A stretch of 64,000 bases of DNA, from contig NZ_BOSL01000010.1 of assembly GCF_018403325.1 (NCBI RefSeq), positions 63,941 through 127,940 on the forward strand. The letters run 5' to 3'. The stretch is from Paenibacillus vini. GTDB lineage: Bacteria; Bacillota; Bacilli; Paenibacillales; Paenibacillaceae. The stretch's first letter is position 1. Each line of letters opens with the position of its first letter. A program made the position numbers and the translations under genes. Positions 58,577 through 64,000 of the stretch are shown one piece after another. The notes under the pieces were generated by a model. It was not told where the DNA came from and searched no databases. It worked only from the letters and a program-made list of their open reading frames with translations.

Positions 58577-60462
58577 GCTTTTACCCCCTTGTCGTTCAAT
58601 TCTTCGGGTTCAACATGCCAGCCGTGATCGTCGAAGAGCGAGCGAAGCAGCATGGAACCGAAAGTAATTGCCAGGCCGATGCCTGTAATAATGTAGTTGC
58701 CGAACAGGAAGTTCAGCAAGCTGTTGCCAAAGTCGTCATTCGTGAACATGAAGCCGAGACCGGCGATGAACAATCCAACCGACATGACGAACGGTAAAAT
58801 CGTCGGGGACGGCATATGAATCGGACCGACCGGTTCAGCAGGCGTCATTTCTTTATTGCCGGCCATCTTTTCTTTCCAGAAAGCATCGATTCCGCGAACA
58901 AGCGGAGTCTGCTTGAAGTTATATTCAGGCGGAGGCGAAGGAATCGCCCATTCCAGCGTACGTCCGTCTTTCCACACGTCGCCGTCCACGCCTTTCGGTT
59001 GCTTGAACGAAATTGCAATATTGATCAGGAAGACAATAACGCCAACGCCCATCAGGAACGCCCCGATTGTACTGATCAAGTTCATCAGGTCAAAGCCCTG
59101 ATTCGGCAAATACGTAAATACGCGGCGTTGCATCCCGATAAGACCAAGGAAATGCTGGATGAAGAACGTCAAATGGAAACCGATGATGAACGTCCAGAAT
59201 TCCAATTTGCCGAGTCCTTCATTCAATACGCGCCCGAACATTTTCGGCCACCAATAATGCAACCCGGCGAACAAGCCGAGTACCAGACCACCAACGATAA
59301 CATAGTGGAAATGCGCTACTACGAAATACGTATCATGGTATTGATAATCCGCCGGCGCCGAGGCGAGCATCACCCCGGTTACCCCGCCCATTACGAAAGT
59401 CGGGATAAATCCGGCAGCAAACAAATTAGCCGTATTGAAAGTAATTTGTCCGCCCCACATTGTAAACAGCCAGTTGAAGATCTTGATCCCTGTCGGAACC
59501 GCGATCAGCATCGTCGCGATGGAGAACAGGGCGTTCGCCACCGGTCCCATACCTGTCGTGAACATGTGATGCGCCCAAACCATGAAGCCCAGGAAGGCGA
59601 TCAGGATCGTAGCGAATACCATCGAGCTGTATCCGAACAGGCGCTTGCGCGAGAAGGTACTGACTACCTCGGAGATAATCCCGAACGCTGGCAGAATCAG
59701 TATGTAAACCTCAGGGTGACCGAAAATCCAGAAAATATGCTGCCACAATACCGGGTTCCCGCCCTGGGCAACATCGAAGAAGTTTGCGCCAAGGATCCGG
59801 TCGAAGGTCAGCAAGACGAGACCAACTGTGACTGCCGGGAATGCGAACAAAATCATGGCCGAAGTGACAAAAGCGGTCCATGTGAACATCGGCATACGCA
59901 TAAAGGACATACCCGGTGCACGCATCGTAATAATCGTCGCCAGGAAGTTAATCCCCCCGATCAGCGTACCGAGACCGGCGATTTGCAGACCGATCGTGTA
60001 GAAGTCCACCCCGTGAGTCGTACTATACGTCGAGGATGACAGCGGCGTATAAGAAGTCCATCCGGCATCCGGAGCACCGCCCATAACCCAGCTAAGGTTA
60101 AGCAGCAGTCCGCCGAACAGAAATGTCCAGAACCCGAGAGAGTTCAAGAAAGGGAACGCTACGTCCCGCGCCCCGATTTGAAGCGGTACTACCGCGTTCA
60201 TGAGGGCGAAGATAATAGGCATAACCCCTAGGAAAATCATGGTCGTTCCGTGCATCGTAATCAATTCGTTAAATTGCTGGGCTGTTACGAAATCATTCAT
60301 AGGTTTGGCAAGCTGTACCCGGATCATCAGCGCCTCAATCCCGCCGATGCCGAAGAACAATCCGCCCGCTACCAAATACAGGATAGCGATTTTCTTGTGA
60401 TCGACCGTTGTAAGCCAATCCATCAAACCCTTGTGCCGCTTGACACTGTGAGCGTGAGCCAA
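58573..60462 (-). CDS. ctaD: Cytochrome caa3 oxidase subunit I
   Basis: 629 residues with about 14 membrane helices. The binuclear centre ligands are visible: HGTTMIFLGVMP (heme a), GHPEVYILILPAFG (CuB His plus the cross-linked Tyr), HHMFTTG (two CuB His), and YHDTYFVVAHFHYVIVGG with the heme His pair. It is the catalytic subunit that reduces oxygen to water and pumps protons. TTG start, about 10 nt after AAGGGGG. It follows ctaC by 55 bp. Confidence 0.97.
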   Translation of the reverse strand: MAHAHSVKRHKGLMDWLTTVDHKKIAILYLVAGGLFFGIGGIEALMIRVQLAKPMNDFVTAQQFNELITMHGTTMIFLGVMPIIFALMNAVVPLQIGARDVAFPFLNSLGFWTFLFGGLLLNLSWVMGGAPDAGWTSYTPLSSSTYSTTHGVDFYTIGLQIAGLGTLIGGINFLATIITMRAPGMSFMRMPMFTWTAFVTSAMILFAFPAVTVGLVLLTFDRILGANFFDVAQGGNPVLWQHIFWIFGHPEVYILILPAFGIISEVVSTFSRKRLFGYSSMVFATILIAFLGFMVWAHHMFTTGMGPVANALFSIATMLIAVPTGIKIFNWLFTMWGGQITFNTANLFAAGFIPTFVMGGVTGVMLASAPADYQYHDTYFVVAHFHYVIVGGLVLGLFAGLHYWWPKMFGRVLNEGLGKLEFWTFIIGFHLTFFIQHFLGLIGMQRRVFTYLPNQGFDLMNLISTIGAFLMGVGVIVFLINIAISFKQPKGVDGDVWKDGRTLEWAIPSPPPEYNFKQTPLVRGIDAFWKEKMAGNKEMTPAEPVGPIHMPSPTILPFVMSVGLFIAGLGFMFTNDDFGNSLLNFLFGNYIITGIGLAITFGSMLLRSLFDDHGWHVEPEELNDKGVKA

Positions 60463-60517
60463 GGTTTGTACCCCCTTTAAGTTCCTATACCATCAATGCC
60501 GCCAGAGGCACCAAAGA

Positions 60518-61576
60518 TTAATATGATAATTTGTAATCGGCCAGATATTGGGCAATGGCGTCGATTTCCTCATCCGTAAGACCAAGATCCTCTTTCGGCT
60601 GAGGCATTTTGTTGCCTGGCTTCACCTTTTGCGGATCGGTCAGCCATTCAACCATATTATCCTTCACCGGCTTGCCTCCGACCGGTTTCCCGGAACCTTC
60701 CTCGTTGAGCAAAATGCTGGCTACGGATTCCCTGCCGCCTATACCCGTAAGGTTTGGTCCGACAGGACCGCCTTGGTCACCTACAGCGTGGCAAGTCAAA
60801 CATTGATTCTTGAACACTTCGGCAACGGCCGGATCTTCCGGCAGCACCGCAGGCGCCTTCATGGATTCCACCCAAGCTTTAAAGGAATCCTCACTGACCG
60901 CCTTCACTTTAAATTCCATGAATGCGTGCGAAGGGCCGCAAAGCTCCGCGCACTTCCCGAGATAGACGCCTTCATTTTTAGCTTCAAGCCAGGCGTTATT
61001 GATGGTTCCGTCCGTATTGGTATCGGTTTTACCCGCCAGAGACGGCACCCAGAACGAATGCAGCACGTCGGCTGTTTTCAGTTCAAGCGCGATTTTCTTA
61101 CCAGTCGGAATAATCAAGTCCTGAGCGGTGGTCACGCCATATTCCGGATAGGAAAATTCCCACCAGAACAAATGGGAAGTAACCTTCACCTTGACCGCAT
61201 TCTTGTCGTTAGAATAATTTTCTCCATACGCAAACACTTTTTGAACGGTTGCAACGGCCAAAATCAGTACCAGTACGAGCGGAATAGCCGTCCAGATGAT
61301 TTCCAGCTTAAAATTGCCCTCCACTTGCTTTGGAACATCGGTTTGTCCCGGTTTCCGGCGGAATTTAATCCAAACATAAGCTGCAATCCCGAACACAATG
61401 ATCATGACCGCCACCATGATCGTGATCGAAAGTTTAATCAAACCCAATTGTCCCTCAGCTACCGTACCCTGTGGTCTGAGCACCGACAAGTCCTCACGGC
61501 CGCATGCGGACAACAATAGCGCTAGCCCGACAAACAGAGGTACGAGCCGCTTTACAGCCTTCCACGGTTTCATCAT
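60518..61576 (-). CDS. ctaC: Cytochrome caa3 oxidase subunit II with fused cytochrome c
   Basis: About 352 residues from the ATG at 61576 (GGGGTAGATCA before it). It starts with a lipoprotein signal (LALLLSACGRE, lipidated Cys at about 25), two membrane helices, then the CuA domain with CAELCGPSHAFMEF and HSFWVPSLAGK. The C-terminal 100 residues are a cytochrome c domain (QCLTCHAVGDQGG, and Met in GNKMPQPKED). This fusion defines caa3-type oxidases. The upstream frame to 61690 has no start signal. Confidence 0.95.
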   Translation of the reverse strand: MMKPWKAVKRLVPLFVGLALLLSACGREDLSVLRPQGTVAEGQLGLIKLSITIMVAVMIIVFGIAAYVWIKFRRKPGQTDVPKQVEGNFKLEIIWTAIPLVLVLILAVATVQKVFAYGENYSNDKNAVKVKVTSHLFWWEFSYPEYGVTTAQDLIIPTGKKIALELKTADVLHSFWVPSLAGKTDTNTDGTINNAWLEAKNEGVYLGKCAELCGPSHAFMEFKVKAVSEDSFKAWVESMKAPAVLPEDPAVAEVFKNQCLTCHAVGDQGGPVGPNLTGIGGRESVASILLNEEGSGKPVGGKPVKDNMVEWLTDPQKVKPGNKMPQPKEDLGLTDEEIDAIAQYLADYKLSY

Positions 61577-61911
61577 TGATCTACCCCACTTTTCCGTTTT
61601 CTTCCGGTTATGTACAGGCATTTGGCATATCCAGTTAAATACTACCTGCCCTATCACGGAAACTGTATTCCTGTCAATTAAAACAATCACCTATTAAATA
61701 TATGATTGAACCCCTCCTTTGTCAATGATTCAAGGGGAGTTCACAAATTGTTCAAAAAGCCGGAGAGGCGCATCACAAAAGGGTTTGCGAACGTTTTCAC
61801 CTATGGATTACCCGCCCGCTTGACTCCTGAACCGAATCTGCTCCTTCCGGATTTCAGCGAGATGTACTCTTCATTCATTTTTGACATTTCCTCAAACTTT
61901 ATTAACAAATT

Positions 61912-61940
61912 CAAAAAAAAAGAGAGCATCGCTCTCTTTT
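61912..61940 (-). terminator. Intrinsic terminator of map
   Basis: AAAGAGAGC pairs with GCTCTCTTT across a 2-nt turn and is followed on the reverse strand by TTTTTTTTG. It abuts the map stop codon. Confidence 0.8.
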
Positions 61941-62695
61941 CAGGACGTAAGGATCACCGGGCCGTCTTCCAGAATTGCCAAAGTATGTTCATAATGCGCT
62001 CCCAGACTGCCGTCTGCCGAACGAATCGTCCAGCCGTCATTGTCCCAAAACACCGCTCCGGTTTCGCCAAGCGTAAAAATCGGCTCTATGGTAATGACCA
62101 TCCCCGGCTGAAGCTTCGCTCCGGTATGCGGCCGCCCGAAGTTGGGCACATCCGGCGGCTCGTGCATCCGCTGACCGATTCCGTGTCCGATGAGCGGTTT
62201 AACAATGCCGATGCCCGCTTCCTGCGCAACTCGCTGGACCGCATACCCGATATCGCCGACGCGATTACCCGGCAGCGCCTGCCCGATTCCGGCAAAGAGC
62301 GCCTTCTCAGTCGTCTTTAAAAGGTGCTCTGCCTGAGGGCCAACCTCCCCGACCCGGTAAGACCATGCCGAATCGGCGAGCCATCCCTTCTTGTTGACGA
62401 CCATATCGATCGTAACGATATCTCCCTTTTGCAACTTCTGGTCTCCGGGAAAACCATGACAAACGACTTCGTTAATTGAAGCGCAGGTGGCGTAAGGAAA
62501 TCCCCGATATCCTTTCTGTTCGGGAGTCGCTCCTTTTCCGGCAAGAAAGGACTCGACGAAGGAATCGATTTCCTCCGTCGTGATGCCCGGAGCGATCAGC
62601 TTGGCAATCTCTCTGTGGCATTCGGCCAATATCGAACCCGCTTCGCGAATGCGTGCAATTTCTTCTTTGGACTTTAAATTGATTTTCAAATGCAT
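61940..62695 (-). CDS. map: Methionine aminopeptidase, type I
   Basis: About 251 residues. Removes the initiator methionine from new proteins. Metal ligands are visible as Asp in VTIDMVVNKK, Asp in LADSAWSY, His in LIGHGIGQRMHE, Glu in ITIEPIFTLG and Glu in HYEHTLAI. FPYATCASINEVVCHGFP is the family's substrate segment. The ATG at 62695 follows GAAGGGAG. It is not in the usual ribosomal protein cluster (adk-map-infA), so it may be a second copy; this cannot be decided from the window. Confidence 0.95.
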   Translation of the reverse strand: MHLKINLKSKEEIARIREAGSILAECHREIAKLIAPGITTEEIDSFVESFLAGKGATPEQKGYRGFPYATCASINEVVCHGFPGDQKLQKGDIVTIDMVVNKKGWLADSAWSYRVGEVGPQAEHLLKTTEKALFAGIGQALPGNRVGDIGYAVQRVAQEAGIGIVKPLIGHGIGQRMHEPPDVPNFGRPHTGAKLQPGMVITIEPIFTLGETGAVFWDNDGWTIRSADGSLGAHYEHTLAILEDGPVILTS

Positions 62696-62778
62696 AAACT
62701 CCCTTCGCGGCACTTAGCTGCAGACCTAGAAAAATAAAATCATAATACTCTAATATATGTAGAATTCGGAATCCAATG

Positions 62779-62807
62779 AAAAAACGCCCCGGCTTCAGCC
62801 GGGACGG
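62779..62807 (-). terminator. Intrinsic terminator after the small gene at 62846
   Basis: On the reverse strand CCCGGCTGAAGCCGGG forms a stem followed by CGTTTTTT. Confidence 0.75.
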
Positions 62808-62845
62808 TAGCTACCCCATTTGATTTCAATGTTTTCCACAATGTA

Positions 62846-63034
62846 TCAAGAGACGGATGAGTCCAGCTTGCCCATCTCCATTTCCACCAGATGAGTCAAT
62901 TCTTCCTCATAACCTCCGGTAATCCGGTATTTACGGACGTATTCCTTCACGAACTTTTTCGGGTCTTTCGGTTTGAATATCCGGGTCATCTCCCGCAAAC
63001 TTTCCTTCACCTCATTGTGACCTTTCGTTGCCAT
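62846..63034 (-). CDS. Small basic helical protein of unknown function
   Basis: 62 residues, Lys/Glu-rich with a likely two-helix core: EVKESLREMTRIFKPKDPKKFVKEYVRKYRITGGYEEELTHLVEMEMGKL. No signal or membrane segment. The ATG follows GGGAGGG at 6 nt. A terminator lies 40 bp after it. I recognise no family. An 82-codon frame runs into it from upstream (63012-63260), which might be a coupled gene or chance. Confidence 0.7.
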   Translation of the reverse strand: MATKGHNEVKESLREMTRIFKPKDPKKFVKEYVRKYRITGGYEEELTHLVEMEMGKLDSSVS

Positions 63035-63450
63035 ACCAAATTCCCTCCCAGAACGATTCTAGTTCAATGCTCCGATCTCGAGAATGCGTAACAAGCAGTA
63101 ATTCATGAAGTAGCTCGCGGTCGAACCTGTTTAGCTGGCGCATGACACTATACATACCCGAACGAATTGCCGATGAATCATGCACGTTAAGGACAGCGTC
63201 TTGCAAATTGTATTCCGGTCTTAACGAATACCATTTGTGGAAAAGACCTCTACCTCCCATATTGTAACATATTCAGCTTGTTGTTACAGCTTTCTTCCAA
63301 ATACCTATTTCTTTAACGCTTAAAATTTTTGTTATTTGGATTTGTCCGGGCTGGTTAAGATAAGGTTAGATCGAAATAATTTTGCGCCCCCGTCCCATTT
63401 AATCCGGGGTTAATCTAACTGCTGTACACTCGATTGGAGGGCATGTGCCA
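63035..63450. other. Intergenic region before the serine hydrolase gene
   Basis: No gene that I can support. A weak 82-codon frame on the minus strand (63012-63260) lacks a ribosome-binding site. An inverted repeat GGTTAGAT ... ATCTAAC (63364-63371 and 63413-63419) with an inner CCCCCG/CCGGGG pairing precedes the hydrolase start by 30 bp. Its role is unknown. Confidence 0.35.
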
Positions 63451-64000
63451 ATGAACTCCGCAATCGCAGATAACTCCTTTTTGCCTGCCGATAAAGCCAT
63501 TTGTAAAAGCTATCCCGGTATACGCAGCTTTCTCGTCGCGCAAGAAGGAACCTTAAGATTTGAAAACTACTACAACGGATATCATTCCTTGACGCTGCAT
63601 GACCTCAGGTCCGCGACCAAGAGCGTGATATCCTTACTGCTCGGAATCGCCGAAGCGCAGGGTCGTTTGCCGGCCCTCGACCGTCCGGTCTGGGACAGTG
63701 TCAAGGAGCATGCACCGCAGCGTCCCGACCCCTCATGGGCGGAACTGACGCTGCGGGAACTGCTGACGATGACAACGGGTCTATACTGGCAAACCGGCCC
63801 CCGACTGGGGGAACGGTTTATCCGGCGCTTCCATCAGAGCCGCAGATGGGCCGACTTTATTTTACGGCTTCCGGTAGTACCGGAGCGGCGCGGAACCTTT
63901 CAATACTGCAGCGCCGGCTCCCATTTACTCTCGATACTGCTTACGAAATGGACAGGGTTTAGCGCGCTTGAATATGCGAGCCGGTACTTATTCAGCCCCC
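63451..64000 (+). CDS. Beta-lactamase-fold serine hydrolase, 3' end cut by window edge
   Basis: The first 183 residues are present. Class-C beta-lactamase/penicillin-binding fold: SLTLHDLRSATKSVISLLLGIAEAQG with the S-x-x-K catalytic pair (SATK, about 54), ELTLRELLTMTTGLYW, and a Y-x-S-like motif in FQYCSAGSHLLSILL. Such proteins are esterases, D-aminopeptidases or peptidases; no signal peptide is evident. The ATG follows TTGGAGG at 10 nt. The frame continues past the window edge, so length and C-terminus are unknown. Confidence 0.88.
   Translation, partial: MNSAIADNSFLPADKAICKSYPGIRSFLVAQEGTLRFENYYNGYHSLTLHDLRSATKSVISLLLGIAEAQGRLPALDRPVWDSVKEHAPQRPDPSWAELTLRELLTMTTGLYWQTGPRLGERFIRRFHQSRRWADFILRLPVVPERRGTFQYCSAGSHLLSILLTKWTGFSALEYASRYLFSP

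Noticed and set aside
63012-63260. 82-codon minus-strand frame overlapping the gene at 62846
   Set aside because: It lacks a ribosome-binding site and covers the start signal of the downstream gene; plausible composition alone is not enough to call it.
1-64000. tRNA, rRNA, prophage or complete insertion sequences
   Set aside because: No T-loop-like GGTTCGAATCC with matching acceptor stems, no rRNA stretches and no transposase, integrase or phage structural genes were seen.

Overview
The window reads as a chromosomal segment of a spore-forming Bacillota, most likely Paenibacillus or a close relative. The evidence is the strong AGGAGG ribosome-binding sites, common GTG/TTG starts, ecsAB, yknWXYZ, a Spo0E-like phosphatase, a caa3 oxidase operon with ctaG, and UPF0154 and bacilliredoxin proteins. 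It contains no rRNA, tRNA, prophage, complete insertion sequence or CRISPR array that I can recognise. Most of it is housekeeping, transport and stress-response genes, and the unusual content is mainly between genes.

Left part (1-14.8 kb): an ArsR/AHSA1 pair cut by the window edge, an IclR regulator, alpha/beta hydrolases, a fused DUF2935-superoxide dismutase, folE, a UPF0154 membrane protein, an HD-GYP-type protein, queG, rnhA, lepB, an acetyltransferase, a second superoxide dismutase, mutY, acpS and an AraC-GyrI regulator. Middle-left (14.9-32.2 kb): yknWXYZ, nadE, a bacilliredoxin, a sensor kinase, a BaiN-type flavoprotein, ecsAB, a MarR regulator, a DHA2 exporter, and a YkoC/D/E-type ECF vitamin transporter whose S gene carries a BirA-like operator over its promoter. 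Middle (32.4-44.6 kb): a hydrolase, a Spo0E-like phosphatase, a free-methionine-sulfoxide reductase, a Smr-less MutS2-like ATPase with a long attenuator-like leader, an LtaS-type sulfatase, a MATE exporter, an AraC regulator, a DegV protein and an AIM24 protein.

Right part (44.6-64 kb): about 1 kb of stacked non-coding repeats, a phosphodiester glycosidase, a CstR-like persulfide sensor with two rhodanese proteins, a carboxylesterase, a low-molecular-weight phosphatase, a GntR-controlled operon with two ABC systems, DUF420-ctaG-ctaFEDC (caa3 oxidase), map, and the start of a beta-lactamase-fold hydrolase.

Two features stand out. First, the roughly 400-nt leader of the MutS2-like gene contains a 7-codon reading frame (MSVNVLN) with an excellent ribosome-binding site. 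Its last four codons are perfectly complementary to a sequence 108 nt downstream, and tandem intrinsic terminators follow. This is the layout of ribosome-stalling attenuation, in front of a protein whose relatives act on stalled ribosomes. Second, a MITE-like element with terminal inverted repeats and 6-bp near-duplications occurs four times plus one remnant, with interchangeable internal hairpin cassettes. It often lies directly against stop codons or operon junctions.
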